From assembly GCF_034190915.1 (NCBI RefSeq), contig NW_026947485.1:30331519-30395518 (forward strand): a stretch of 64,000 nt of DNA. The letters run 5' to 3'. This DNA comes from Cavia porcellus (taxonomy: Eukaryota; Chordata; Mammalia; Rodentia; Caviidae). The notes beneath the pieces are model-generated. The model was not told where the DNA came from, did not search any database, and saw only the letters and a list, made by a program, of their open reading frames with translations. Below, in pieces: positions 10,691-21,682 of this stretch; position 1 is the stretch's first letter, and every line of letters begins with the position of its first letter. The translations under genes were made by a program, and so were the position numbers.

Positions 10691-13317
10691 GGTTAAGGTT
10701 CTCCATTCATTCAAAAGAACCCATGGCCTTTAGTGACCAATAATAGTACCTTTGCTTGCATAACCAACAGGTGGTTACTGCAGATAAACTGCAAAACACT
10801 GTGAATCCCAATGAGGACGGTAAATTAATCTAATTGAGCTGAACACAGAGAGTCTTCAAGTGGGTAAAACTGCATCTCAGGTCCCTGAACCCAGAAGCAA
10901 GCTGCTTTACTGAGAAAACATACAGATTTGAGAGTGAAGCAATTTTGTGGAGCTCACTTTTTGATTCCGTAAGAGAAATTCTTTTCTTATACCCTCAGGT
11001 CCCTTAAGAAAGGAGTAACTTGTTGAATCATATTTTATCAAAGACCCAAATACCAAAGTTGGAAAATTTAGATTTCACTTACTGGCCACATATCAAGCCT
11101 GGCTTGCTTGTCTTATATCACTACAATGAGATTAAATCAGAGAGAAAGAAACACACAAGTGTATAGAGAACAAGGTTGTATTTTTCACTTTATATGAGTG
11201 ATGACACGAGAATTTGATCTCTCATCCTTATCAACCCAGGCTTTTATCTTCTTCATTTAATACAAAACAAACAAACAAGCAAGACAGTTACTGTATTCGG
11301 CATTAAAACTCTCTCCCAGCCCCAACATGTTTCCAAGGAGGATCAGGTGGGAAGGAAAATTGTTTTAAAGATGGCACACGGGCAAGCCCACATGCAGGTT
11401 GCCCTAGTTACCAAGAACCCTCACTGTGGATGCAGTCTCCCAGTTGACTTCAGAATAGGGAACTACTGAAAAATGAGTGCATTTACATCAGGGCAAAGGA
11501 TAGCAAATAAAGAAATTCCCTAGTATTGCACACATGATTTTTCTTCCAAAAATTGTATTTTTTCACTTGCTTTTGATACTGGTTTAACTTCACAAAGTAT
11601 TTTCATCACACAACAAGTCAGGGAATCTGGAGTTAATGTTCCAACAGCCACTCTTCCAATAACCTCTCGCACACCTGGCATGGTCAGCGTCAATGCACCA
11701 ACTGCAGGATGTCATCACTGCAATATATAGAACTCTAGAGCAACAAGACAACACGGGGTTCTGGGGAGACACAGGGTCTCACATGCATTAGTAACTCATT
11801 ACATGTCGAGGCCTTTTTCCACGCAGAAGGAACACAGCCACACACAAATATGATATGCTTTTCTTGATGAGGATCAACTCCAGTGTATTTATTTCATTCA
11901 CCACATGCTCACCCCCCAATATACAAGAGAGTCAGTAAAAAAGGCTATGTTAATATAGCAATATGCTTGAGAATTTTAAACAAACCAGTGAGGCAAATCA
12001 CTTATGGTTTTCATACCAAGCATACCTCTGACAGGCTGCATATAAATACTTCTTTCAGCTCTGCACATTATGCACTCCACTATGAAACACTGTACTATAT
12101 AGGAACAAGAGACATGCAATTCCACGGGCTTCAGAAACACCGGTTTGTATGTTTACACTTTCACCTACCATACAGGCCCCATGGTCTAGTGGACGAACAC
12201 AAGGCTGGGCCTGAAAGAATCTGAGAGCTTACAGAACTTCCTTAGTTCCTGCCAGATCCTGAGCTTCAGAAAGTTATTTCAATTATATCTCAGTTGCTTT
12301 ACTCCTGGAAGACAGAACAAAGCTGACTTCAAATTTATAACTGCAGCAGAAGCAGCTAAAGTTTGAGCAGTTCCAAATGGTTCACACTGCAAACATAAAA
12401 TTAATCTGTCATTTAAACCTTAAAATTAATCTGTCATCTAAATCAGTCGTACAGGTAAACTTTTTAATCTGTGCCTCAAACATCAACCAATTCACAAACT
12501 TCCCAAACCTCCCACTAGAGTAAGTTTCCAGTGATTATTGAGTGAAGCACCTTAAGGCACTCGGCACCATGTACAGAGTTTTACAACCAGTCTCCTGAAG
12601 CAATTCTGAGTACTTTTAAAACCAGGTACATCCTATTCAAATATTAATCCATGTGGTGGTGTTGGTGTTACAGGAAGTAGAGCAAAGAGCTATGGAGGGC
12701 TGAGAATGTCTTACTACCTGCAGTCACTGTCCACACCGACAGAACCTAAACTGGACATGTGTGTCATGATATGCACCATGAAATGGCCAAGAAATGAGTC
12801 TATCTCAGTTTGCTGCTTAAATCAAAAATTACACTCTACACTCTAAGCCAGAGATCAACATGGAAGACCAACAGGTTAAGTTAAAATGTAGTCAATCAAA
12901 GGTCCAAGAAATAAAGACATGATGACCTAAGTCACAACCTTATTAAAACCGAATGTCATTCTGTAGTGGTTCAGGAGAAAGAACAGGTAAAGTAATCATT
13001 ACTCTTATTGGATACATACATCTAACTTAGTTTACTGTCAAAGAATTCAGACAGAGTTCTACTCTTAGATTCTAAGATGAAACTAAACATTTTTATGATT
13101 TATTAAACAGTGGCCTACAATGAAACCAAAGTGACATAAGAATAAAGGTGTTTATGTAACATCTTATCTGAGCCACTCTCAATTTCCTGAGCCAGGGAAA
13201 CATACTCTGTAGAACAAATGGGCCGAGTGAAGACTATTCTTTTCCAGAGGGCAGGCTTTTCCAGGAGTGATTGTTAACCTGAAATACAGCCTCAGTGCTA
13301 CAAGTTCTCTGTATTGC
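10691..13317. other. Long stretch without a confident gene or repeat
   Basis: 2.6 kb of AT-rich DNA. Weak MIR-like pieces may lie at 12180-12300 (plus) and 12530-12620 (minus). A 113-codon open frame at 11883-12224 has no recognised family. No splice-bracketed open segment was noted. Confidence 0.4.
12396..12442. repeat. 25-bp tandem duplication
   Basis: TAAAATTAATCTGTCATTTA at 12396 repeats at 12421 with one C/T change, a period of 25 bp. It is probably a local replication-slippage duplication. Confidence 0.85.
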
Positions 13318-13378
13318 ATCCATTTATTCATTCAACAAACACTCACCATTGATTTTGTACCAGGCACTACGCTCACCA
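13318..13378 (-). repeat. L2/MIR end fragment
   Basis: ATTTATTCATTCAACAAACA then TGTACCAGGCACTACGCTCA is the reverse of the shared 3' end of L2/MIR elements. Confidence 0.55.
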
Positions 13379-13609
13379 TTGCTTTTTTCTAGTTCCCAGT
13401 CATTCTCAGCCTCAGTTAATTTCTTAATTAGATAAACTCTGTGGTCTCTTTTCAAATTTACCTTTTCCAGAAATCCTAAATATATTCAACCTCCAAGTTA
13501 CCAGCTAAGAACCACCAAGCGATTACATTTTGGTGGCATGACAGTTCATATCTTTGGTGTCCAAATAAATTTAACCAGAGGCGAAAGATCTCTGTAATAT
13601 ACATTATAA

Positions 13610-14280
13610 AACATTGATGAAAGAAATTGAAGAGGAGAGAGAGATATCCATGACCTATATCTTTTGTGAGTTGAAGGTTGATAAATGCCCATATAATCCA
13701 AAACAATCTATAGATGTAATACAATCTATTAAAATACCAATGCTACTGATCACAGAACTAGAAAAAAGCAATCCTAAGATTTATGGAAGCACAAGAAACA
13801 CAAAATAGCCAAAATTATTCTGAGCAAAAAGAACAATACAAGAGGCATCACAATACCTGACTTTAAAATATATTACTGAACCACAGTAACCAAAACAACA
13901 TAGCATGGGCATAAAAACAACATATAAGCCAGTGGAACAAACAGAAAGCCTAGAAATAAACCCAGTCATCGATAGCCAAGTTATCTTTGACAAAATATCA
14001 GAAACACTGGATGCTAAGTCTCTTCAACAAAAAGTGATGGGAAAGTTAGACATATACATCCAGAAGAATGAAACCAGACCACTCTCTCTTACCACATACA
14101 AAAAAAGCCTCAAAATGGAATACAGATTTAAATGTAAGACTTGAAACATGAAAAAAAATTTTTTAAGAAAAGGGAAATATTTCAGGACAATGGAGTGGGC
14201 AAAGACCTTTGGGTAAGACTTGAAGGTAAAAGTGGGGCAAAATAAAATGAAAAATTCAAATAACTTTAACAAAGAATGGT
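13610..14280 (+). repeat. LINE-1 ORF2 3' fragment, decayed
   Basis: Follows the late ORF2 region of mammalian L1: GAAAGAAATTGAAGAGGAG, AGCAAAAAGAACAATACAAG, GGCATCACAATACCTGACTT, ACAGTAACCAAAACAACATA, GGCATAAAAACAACATATAA, CCAGTTATCTTTGACAAAAT-type sequence, and ACTGGATGCTAAGTCTCTTC with a small deletion. Frames 13614-13808 and 13905-14144 are pieces of it. The reverse transcriptase core is absent, so it cannot encode a working protein. Confidence 0.85.
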
Positions 14281-14384
14281 CTAGTCCTTCCCTTGTTCAG
14301 GAACTCTGGTATCTAATATTTTTCTGATAACGATCTAAGCACTACCTCCATGTACATCCCTCAGCTTCCCATGAAAAAGCATCT

Positions 14385-14562
14385 GTAACAATAACAGCAT
14401 TAAGCACTTCCAATGACACCATCTCAGTCAGTTATCGACAATGTGAAACAGCTAGTATTTAACTCATTTTGTACAAATAAACTAATTTGTCCTAACTAAT
14501 GCACTAGTGAGTGACGAACTAGGACTCAAATTCTGTCAACAGGTGGTTGAATCAGGGGTTTT
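14385..14562 (-). repeat. MIR SINE
   Basis: Reverse MIR: AATAACAGCATTAAGCACTT, ACAGCTAGTATTTAACTCAT, ACTAGGACTCAAATTCTGTC. Confidence 0.55.
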
Positions 14563-15480
14563 TCTCACTCCCTCGCCCTGCCTAACTGTTCAAGAATTAA
14601 CAAAAAACAGTAGAACGCGGTGACCTCATCTTGCCTGTGTGAGGAAGGCCAAGTAGGCATAAAAGTCAAGACAAACTCAACCTACCCAGGAGACACGAAT
14701 CTAAGGCCTGTAATCTAAATGACCTAAGTCAATTTAAATAGTACCTAATGAGACATCATCAGGAAAAAACCTAGAAAGCTGCAAATTTTAAATTACATAT
14801 TACTCAAGAAATCAAGAGACTCTTGTACGTCATACTCATTAATGAGTAAAAAAGAAACATCACTTCCTTAAAAATCAGAATTTGAAAAGAAGCATGGTTA
14901 AGAGACAAAGTCAACTAAAAAGGTAGATTCTCTGATGAATAACAGAACTTAGCAAATTAGGTGAGAAAGGACTGTGCTTTCTGCTCCCTGGTCCTAAGAT
15001 GAAGCCATGGCGAGGGACTCACATGGCTGGCCTCAGAGTGAAACGGTAGCTCAGTTACCTGCAATTATCCCATCTGAAAGCCTTGCCCACAAAGTATTTT
15101 AGATTTCATCAAAAAGTTTTCTGTTTTCCCCTTAGCCTTGTGCAGCGAGCAGTAGAAAACAAAACTGGCATTTTTTTAAGTGGGAAAAATGCTTACAATC
15201 TGGTTCACAATTTCCTGAGACCTTGTTGCAGTGGATGTCTAGTTATGATTGAAGAAAGGTAAGGCACTGATTAATAGACAAATCTTAGTCTGTTTCATGT
15301 TGATACAATCTGAGTATCAAAGTATTTACAGATAAAAGGATATTCCCTTGTTTTGTATTTAACAAAGTAACACTAATCTAATTAAATGCAGTAAGTATTT
15401 CTTGCAAATCTACAGGCCTCCCTGCACCCTTATTATGGCTAAAGGAACAGAAATAAGAAACAGAGAATACTGACTGGTTA
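14563..15480. other. Unique sequence containing an exon-like segment
   Basis: No interspersed repeat recognised. The only notable item is the splice-bracketed open segment at 15136-15258. Confidence 0.45.
15136..15258 (+). other. Exon-like segment, 123 bp, unproven
   Basis: Seen: a pyrimidine-rich acceptor (CTGTTTTCCCCTTAG) ends at 15135 and a consensus donor (GAAAG then GTAAGG) follows 15258. The length is 41 x 3. The frame entered after one base is fully open, starting LVQRAVENKTG and ending CLVMIEE, with phase-2 boundaries on both sides. Inference: it could be an internal exon of a gene spanning the window. A 40-codon open frame has roughly a one in ten chance of arising randomly, and the peptide is not recognised. 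Confidence 0.2.
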
Positions 15481-15680
15481 ATTGGGTGTGGTGGCACACA
15501 CTATAATCCCAGAACTCTAGAAGGATGAGCAGAAGGATTAAAATCTAAGCCTACTCTGGGCAACTGAGCAATTCAGCAATTTGGTAAGACCTTGTCTCAA
15601 AATAAAAATTTGAAAAATGCTAGAGCTATATGTCAGTGAAAATGTCCTGGGTTCAACCTCCAGTATGGTAATAGGGGAGG
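15481..15680 (+). repeat. B1-dID composite SINE
   Basis: B1 half from GGGTGTGGTGGCACACACTA through AAGACCTTGTCTCAAAATAA, then an ID-like half ending GGGTTCAACCTCCAGTATGG. Complete dimer, moderately diverged. Confidence 0.85.
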
Positions 15681-15752
15681 GGAAGAGAGGGGAAGGGAGG
15701 GGAGAAAGAAGCAGGGATGGGTGGACAGACAGACAGAAGGAAGAAGGGATCT
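15671..15752. repeat. Purine-rich low-complexity tract
   Basis: GGGGA/AGAG-rich run followed by three GACA units, directly after the B1-dID; probably grown from its tail. Confidence 0.85.
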
Positions 15753-15934
15753 TATTTGCTTCTATATTTTACTTTTTCATTGGAGACTCATTTTTAGGGT
15801 TTTATTTGTTAGTGTTTTGTTTCACATCATTATTGGTTTATCTGTTGACTCATTCATCCAGTAAGCTTTTTACTGAGGTAGAACATGTAATACAGGATTT
15901 CCCTTTGATTTTAAAATAAAAAACAGTGGAGTAG

Positions 15935-16110
15935 GGTTCTCTAGAGAAGCACAATCAACATGAAATACATGCAAATTATACAAAAAGATTTAGGTAAACT
16001 TACTGGATTAGAGTAAAAGCGTCACAGTGATCATCTGCAAGATCAGAGGCACCAGAATCACGGGACGTCACTAACATGACAGTGGAGGGCAGTTCTTTAG
16101 CTTCATTCAC
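15935..16110 (-). repeat. ERVL-type (MLT2-like) LTR fragment
   Basis: Starts GTAGGGTTCTCTAGAGAAGC, the reverse of the typical MLT2-like LTR end, followed by a degraded body. Only one end is recognisable. Confidence 0.5.
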
Positions 16111-16960
16111 TGAAGCAAAACTTGTAGGGGAGACCTCGTTATTCAAATCAGATGTTGATTTTCACTTCAATGAGGTGATGAACTGTTTCAATTTTCTTTC
16201 ATTTTGAAGATGCAATATTATAATGCAGACAAATTACCACACTAATAAAGGCACACTTGAAGTTTGTAAAGCTGGTTTGAAAAAGAACTGAATGTAGGAT
16301 CTGTCTTCAAAGTTTATTATCAAAAATATTTTATTTTCATTTTTAATCAAATGACAAAATAAATATCATAGTAGCATTTTAAGACAAGATCAATTATGGC
16401 AACAATGAAATTACAATGATAATTAACCCCAAGTCTTGATTATTGCTAGCTCAAATGATGTGGTCCTGAAGCACACAATATGCTGTGTTCATCCATCTCC
16501 AGCAAAAGTGATAGCAGGGCCCCCTCCAGGTTGACAGTCAGATAAGCCAGAAGCAGGCCAAGAGGCACAGAAGAAGGGCCGCCGCACAGACCCGGCGCGC
16601 TGAGGAGAAAGCACTACGTCCAGAAAAATTTGTATCAAGCACAAAACTCACTTTTTAAAAAAGGCCCACTGATAATCTCCCTCTTAAAAATGATTACTCT
16701 CCCTTGTCAGAAGAATGATGAGGAGCAGATCCCAACCCCTGGAGAAAATGAAACGTTGCTGGTGAGGAACAGAGCCAGGTCGTTTTCTGGAGGATGAGAG
16801 TGAACACAGGAGTGGTGCTCAAGGAAACGATCTGGGCCTCTGGACACAATCCCAAAGGAAAAAGGGATGGGTGCTGGGCTGTGGGGAGGTGACAGAAGCA
16901 TGAGGCACAGTTTCCAGATGCTCCAAGTCTATGCCAGTGAGCTGTCTGTTACCCTATAAG
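16111..16960. other. Mostly unique; one GC-rich spot
   Basis: AT-rich except for about 16575-16615 (GGGCCGCCGCACAGACCCGG), a CpG-rich patch in an otherwise CpG-poor area. One frame there is arginine/alanine-rich, which suggested a ribosomal-protein retrocopy, but no family match could be made. Confidence 0.4.
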
Positions 16961-16961
16961 C

Positions 16962-17040
16962 CAGTGGCGATGAGCCTACGGCCGCATGCCGCAGCGGGAT
17001 GTTTCTACCGTTGAAAGCTCTAAAAGGTTTGCCATCACTG
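16962..17040. mobile_element. 79-bp hAT-type miniature transposon (copy 1)
   Basis: Starts CAGTGGCGATGAGCC and ends GGTTTGCCATCACTG; the end reverse-complements to CAGTGATGGCAAACC, giving imperfect terminal inverted repeats. The 8 bp on both sides are identical, CTATAAGC at 16954-16961 and 17041-17048, the signature of hAT transposase insertion. It is far too short to encode anything. A related copy lies at 29795-29875, sharing TGAAAGCTCTA and the right end. Confidence 0.8.
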
Positions 17041-17069
17041 CTATAAGCAATGTTGTAGAACCAAAGCTG

Positions 17070-17200
17070 TTTCTGTTGCTTTACGCAGACAGGGCTTAGA
17101 GATGGAGATGAGTACCACCTTCATTTTACACAGAGGATTAAAGAGGCAGAGTGAGTCCTTATGGAACTGACTAATGGCAAAGTCATTCCAGCCCATGTAC
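17070..17200 (-). repeat. Possible MIR fragment
   Basis: TTCATTTTACACAGAGGATT then AAAGAGGCAGAGTGAGTCC resembles the reversed MIR segment that reads TTTTACAGATGAGGAAACTG in other copies. Weak. Confidence 0.35.
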
Positions 17201-17384
17201 CTGACGATTCCCTCCTGTCTTCCCTCCTGGGGATAGCTGTGAGGCTCTGAACAATGGCTACTGAAAAATTATGGCAGGTCATCTCCATTATGAGACGACA
17301 CACTTCTCTCTGGCCTTCAACATTCGACAACTGCAAAAGAAAACCTATACTCACATTGCAACTACAAATCTTACCAACTAAAAC

Positions 17385-17575
17385 CTAATGTTGGCCAGGC
17401 ACTGTTCTAGGAGCCTGAGTTCACTCACTCTTATAATGTTTATGACTTTGAATGCACTTGTAACCTAATTTTACTGATAATGAAGCTTACAGAGGTGCTA
17501 ACGCTCATACCAATAGATCAGTGGCAGTCCTAGACTCAGACCCATTTTCTAGCACTTTCTACTTCACTACTGGCC
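17385..17575 (-). repeat. MIR SINE
   Basis: Reverse MIR: GCCAGGCACTGTTCTAGGAG, AATTTTACTGATAATGAAGC, TTACAGAGGTGCTAACGC, GTGGCAGTCCTAGACTCAGA, all in the expected order. Confidence 0.8.
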
Positions 17576-18525
17576 CTTAATATTTTGCAAAAGAAAAAGT
17601 TATTTAATCAGTCGACTAGGAGAGTTACACATGAACTAACTCTTTGCCTGGTGAAAATAACTGAATCGCTATATAAGAAATAAACAGATTCTGAAAAATG
17701 GTAATAATGCTTCTAAATTTTGGATATAAGCACCGACCCTCGGGGAAGTTTTTGCAAAGTTCCTAGTTTTCATTTTGAAAATCTTTGTTTCACGGATCAT
17801 AAAATATTTTGTTTTTTTCATTTTTCTTTTGAGCAAAAACAACTCTGTACAAGCAGAAGAGAAGGCTGTGAGCTTCTCACAGGGAAAGGTTAACAAGCAA
17901 GAAGAATTTTCCACGCAGAATAGGCACTGACATGCAAGCCCCTCAACCGGACCATGGAGAACTTCATTATTCCGGGTCACAGAATCCTGCAGCCGGACAG
18001 CTTCCCCTGACGCTTTCACCTTCTGGTAACCACCTGCCACCTTTACCTTCTAGAAACACAGGAACCTAGCCAGCCTGGAGAATTCTGCTCTCTGAACTGA
18101 ACACAAATACCTCATCTTTCAGTCTGCACATGGCCCTGAAAACCAGATCTCACGCAGTATAGTGCTACTCACATCTCTACAAATTGCTACCTTATGCCTG
18201 TGGGAAGCTGGCCTCTGTAAAGCTAGAACATTCGAAAAAAGTCTGTTCTTAACCAAGGAAGACCTACAGCTTTGAGCTGGCTTTCGTTAATATATAGACC
18301 AGACAAATACCAGCCAGGCAACCTGGGCAGAGAATGACCAACTTCATTTTCCTAGGATCTGGAAATATGAAAAATGAATATAATATGTGTTCTTCCCTTG
18401 AACAGGACAAGCTTGGTACATATAGACTACTATACTACTATTCACTTCAAAAGGTAACTATGATATTAAGACAATAAGTGCATGAACGCAGAGGGTTAGC
18501 AGATGATACAAGAAAATGGGACAAG
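17576..18525. other. No confident feature; long minus-strand open frame
   Basis: A 123-codon minus-strand frame (18040 to 17669) has a plausible N-terminal half and a lysine-rich tail from T-rich DNA. No domain or family is recognised, and it lacks supporting splice or promoter context. Confidence 0.35.
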
Positions 18526-18612
18526 GGTCTAGGGTGTAGCTTAGTGGCCGAGTATTTGCATAGCATGCATGAGGCCCTGGATTTGATTTTCAGCACTGGA
18601 ACAAAACAAAAA
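18526..18612 (+). repeat. ID-type SINE
   Basis: GGGTCTAGGGTGTAGCTTAG head, GCATGCATGAGGCCCTGGAT, TTTTCAGCACTGGAAC end and A-rich tail. It is an older subfamily than the GGTACC-ending copies. Confidence 0.75.
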
Positions 18613-18649
18613 ACGGGGAGGACTGGGTACAGGACAAGAGAATTAAAGA

Positions 18650-18980
18650 ACTAACAAAAGGTCCTCATGGACTGGGCTTATAAGATGGGTAGTTTTCCAG
18701 GCAATGAAGTGGGAGCTGAAGGGACATTCCCAAGAGAAGAGACAGTGTGTTCAAAGATTCATTTTATGAAGTGGCCTGCAGCCCAGTGAGTAAAGACAAA
18801 CAATGTCTGTGTAAGAGGAATGGCAGAGATGAGGAAAGGAAGGGTCTCAGATTATTACAAAGGTCTTGAAGGCATCAAGGAGCCAAGGGAGGATTTAAGG
18901 CAGGAAAGTAACATGCTAAGGTTGTATTTTTAAAGTGATTCTGGCAGACACGCCCAGTATGGGCAGGAGTCTATCAGTGC
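18650..18980 (-). repeat. L2 LINE fragment
   Basis: Reverse-strand L2: CATTCCCAAGAGAAGAGACA, CTTGAAGGCATCAAGGAGCC, AAAGTAACATGCTAAGG, TGATTCTGGCAGACACGC. These correspond to the L2 3' coding-end stretch read backwards. Confidence 0.7.
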
Positions 18981-19640
18981 TGTGCAAAAGGAATAAAATA
19001 CAAGCCACAGAGCTGAGCCACATATATAATTTAAAAATTTTCTACTAACCACATTTAGGATAGGAAATATCAAGAGAAATTAATTTAAAAATATATTTTA
19101 AATCCTGAAATCTAAACTATTATCACTTAACATGTAATTAATATCTTTAAAACTATGAATGTGGTACCTTACATTTTTTTTCATACTAAGTCTTTCTAAT
19201 CAGGCACACTAGCAGCAGATCTCAGTGGGACTGGTGTGTTTTAAGTTCTCCGTTGATGTGGCCAGTGTCTACCACACCAGACAGCACAGGTCTTGAAAAA
19301 CCGCGACACCCTGAGGAAGTTGTAGTCAACAGTTCCAACATAAGGTGAACAAGTTTTAGGGAAATCTTTCTGGCTGTTGTATATGTTAAACTATGACTGA
19401 AATGCAAATTTTAAAATATTAACTAAAAACTTGTAGATACTAATTTCCATGGCTTAAAAATAAAAACAATCCAGCAGAATACAATGCACAGTGTTGCTCC
19501 CATCCTGCATCTGTCTACTCTTTCCCTACCCATATCACTCCCCACCCACCTGCTACATGAACCCCCTTTACTGACATCCTCCTTCTGTTTGTGTTTATTT
19601 GGTATTACTCCACGCAGATACAGCAGAGGTAAACTCAAAT
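18981..19640. other. No recognisable feature
   Basis: AT-rich unique-looking DNA. The last ~200 bp may already be diverged L1-related sequence. Confidence 0.4.
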
Positions 19641-20960
19641 TTTGACTCTTTTTATATTAAGGGTAGAATACTATTTTTTATTTCTTGCTTACTTCATTTA
19701 ATAACACATCTTGCAGATATTTCCAGATAGATATATATAGTTTCCACGTTCTCTTTAAAAATGCTGCACAACATTCCATTGTATGGATGAGTTGTGTATT
19801 TAGTCAGTCTTCCACTAATGGATATTTGAATTGTTTCCAATGTTTTCTATTACAAACAATGGTTTAATGGAAAACCTCCTGTGTATGTCACTTTATATGT
19901 ATTCAGATGTATCTGCAGGAAAAACTGTCAGCACCAGATTGCTGGGTCAAAGGGTAACTGCATTTGTAATCAGGATAGATACTGCCAACCTGGCTTCACA
20001 AGGGTTGCGCCGTTTTGTGCTGCCTTAAGAAGTACAACACTAATTTTCCCACATCTAGTCAACAATATTGTCACTCTTTAGAATTTTTGACAACCTGATA
20101 AAACAAAAAGTACTACTTCAGCATTGTTTAAATTTGCATTTCTCATATTCTACGTAAGGGTGAAAATTTTTTCTTAAGTTAAAAGACAATGCATTTCTTA
20201 TTTTATGAATAATTGGTTCCTGTTCTTTGCCTTTTTTTCTATTATCCTGTAAAGTCTGTCTTATTAATATGTAGCAGTTCTTTATACAAAGAGATTAATC
20301 TTTTGTCCACTGAAAATAGTTTTTTCTGCTTATCATTTGTCCTTTGAACTTGCTTATGGTTTTTTAAAAAATCAGGTAAAAATGTTTTATTTGAATTTAA
20401 TCAACTTTATCATTTTCTTCTTTTATTGTTTCTGGATTTTGAGTCACTTTTAACAACCCTTCTTTTCAAGGTTGTAAAGAAATTAATGTATATTTTCTTC
20501 TTTGATAATTTTAAGTGGAACCAAATATACATTCACATTTTGAAATTCTTTTAAAAACTATCCATTTTCAGCTTAGTGGTAGAGTACTTGCACAAGTATG
20601 TGCAAGGGTCTGGGTTTGATCCCAGCACCACATACATGTACACACAAGATCAATTGTCATTATAAAATGGGAATAAACCAGACATTTTCTAAATTCCTTT
20701 CTGATTTCTCCTTCCATTTGTTTTCTTTCTCACAATACTTTGTGAATATTTCATTCACATCTAAAGTGAACTGATCAAGCTGGAGTTCATTTGAATGACA
20801 TGAGATACAGGACCAACTTCCCATTTATCTGGATATCTTGGCCAAGTGCCATACCAAAAATTTCATTGTTGGCCTCCTGGAAACACATTTTTTAAATACT
20901 ATTTTATTTGTGTAAATATATCTTATAAACTCATGGTTCTAATTCTCTAGTCTAGACACT
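19640..20960. repeat. Ancient L1 (L1M group) segment
   Basis: A well-known mammalian L1M stretch in order: ACAACATTCCATTGTATGGA, TTGAATTGTTTCCAATGTTT, GATTGCTGGGTCAAAGGGTA, ACTGCCAACCTGGCTTCACA, TTTAAATTTGCATTTCTCAT, TAATCTTTTGTCCACTGAAA, TTTCTGGATTTTGAGTCACT, and after a SINE interruption GCTGGAGTTCATTTGAATGA and TATCTGGATATCTTGGCCAA. Orientation relative to the L1 coding strand was not settled. Confidence 0.8.
20566..20650 (+). repeat. ID-type SINE nested in L1M
   Basis: CAGCTTAGTGGTAGAGTACT head and GGGTTTGATCCCAGCACCAC end. It separates two collinear parts of the L1M, so it inserted after the L1. Confidence 0.8.
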
Positions 20961-21373
20961 ACGGAGGTAAACAAAATTTATGCTATTCAATTACTTGTGG
21001 GAGCTGCCAAGTTTTGTGAAACTGAATTCATCACCATGAATATCTTTTAAGCAAATGCCTAACTTGAAGAAATACACAGGCACAAATTGCCATTCAGAAT
21101 TGTACAATTTGAGGTCACTAAATTATCTTTTGCAATTAATTTGTTTAAAACGAAAGCAATACAAGACAATGAAGGTCTGGCAAAACTCTCATTGATGACA
21201 GAATTCTGGTTTACTCAAGCTCATTTTATATGATCACCAGTGTGGTATTCCAAAGAATTATGACAAAGAAAGAAAGGAAGGGGAAAACAGGAAATTGAAT
21301 CTGAAAATGATCCATCTCAGCTGGAAAAGCTAAAAAAAAGTTTTTTGTTTCTGAGTTTTTCATGAAAATAAAT
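20961..21373. other. No recognisable repeat
   Basis: AT-rich unique sequence, including TTTTGCAATTAATTTGTTTA at 21128. It could be weakly conserved noncoding DNA; nothing firmer. Confidence 0.35.
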
Positions 21374-21481
21374 AAAAATACAGAACATTTCATGAACTTC
21401 TGTGTCTTTTCTTACATGGGAGCCATGCCAATCTTGTCTGTATAGTTCTGATTTTAGTGTATATGCTGCTGAAGCGAACAC
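21374..21481 (-). pseudogene. RNU6 pseudogene: U6 spliceosomal snRNA pseudogene
   Basis: Read on the minus strand from 21481: GTGTTCGCTTCAGCAGCATA, then ACTAAAATCAGAACTATACA, AAGATTGGCATGGCTCCCAT, and near the end CATGAAATGTTCTGTATTTTT. It is 108 nt, about full U6 length, and collinear with U6 throughout. Many substitutions (GTGTTCGC for GTGCTCGC; the ACAGAGA box reads ACAGACA) mark it as a dead retrocopy. No proximal sequence element or TATA box is evident upstream (beyond 21481). Confidence 0.93.
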
Positions 21482-21682
21482 AAATAGATTTGATACTCTC
21501 AATTTTTTCAACTAAAACTTTCAGATGGACTGAAGTTTTAAAAGTAAAAATGTGAAAGCTATAGTGTTCTATTGCAAATGCTTTTGTACCTCCTTTCTTA
21601 ATCCTTCAAGTTTTATTTGATATGTATTACACACATTTCCTTGTTACTTGAAGCTTTGAATTTAATTATTACAGATCAGTTT

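Noticed and set aside
10526..10733. Open frames of Ser/Phe/Leu or Lys/Glu/Arg repeats
   Set aside because: They are translations of a (GAAA)n microsatellite on either strand.
13905..14144. Apparent small gene
   Set aside because: It is a piece of decayed L1 ORF2.
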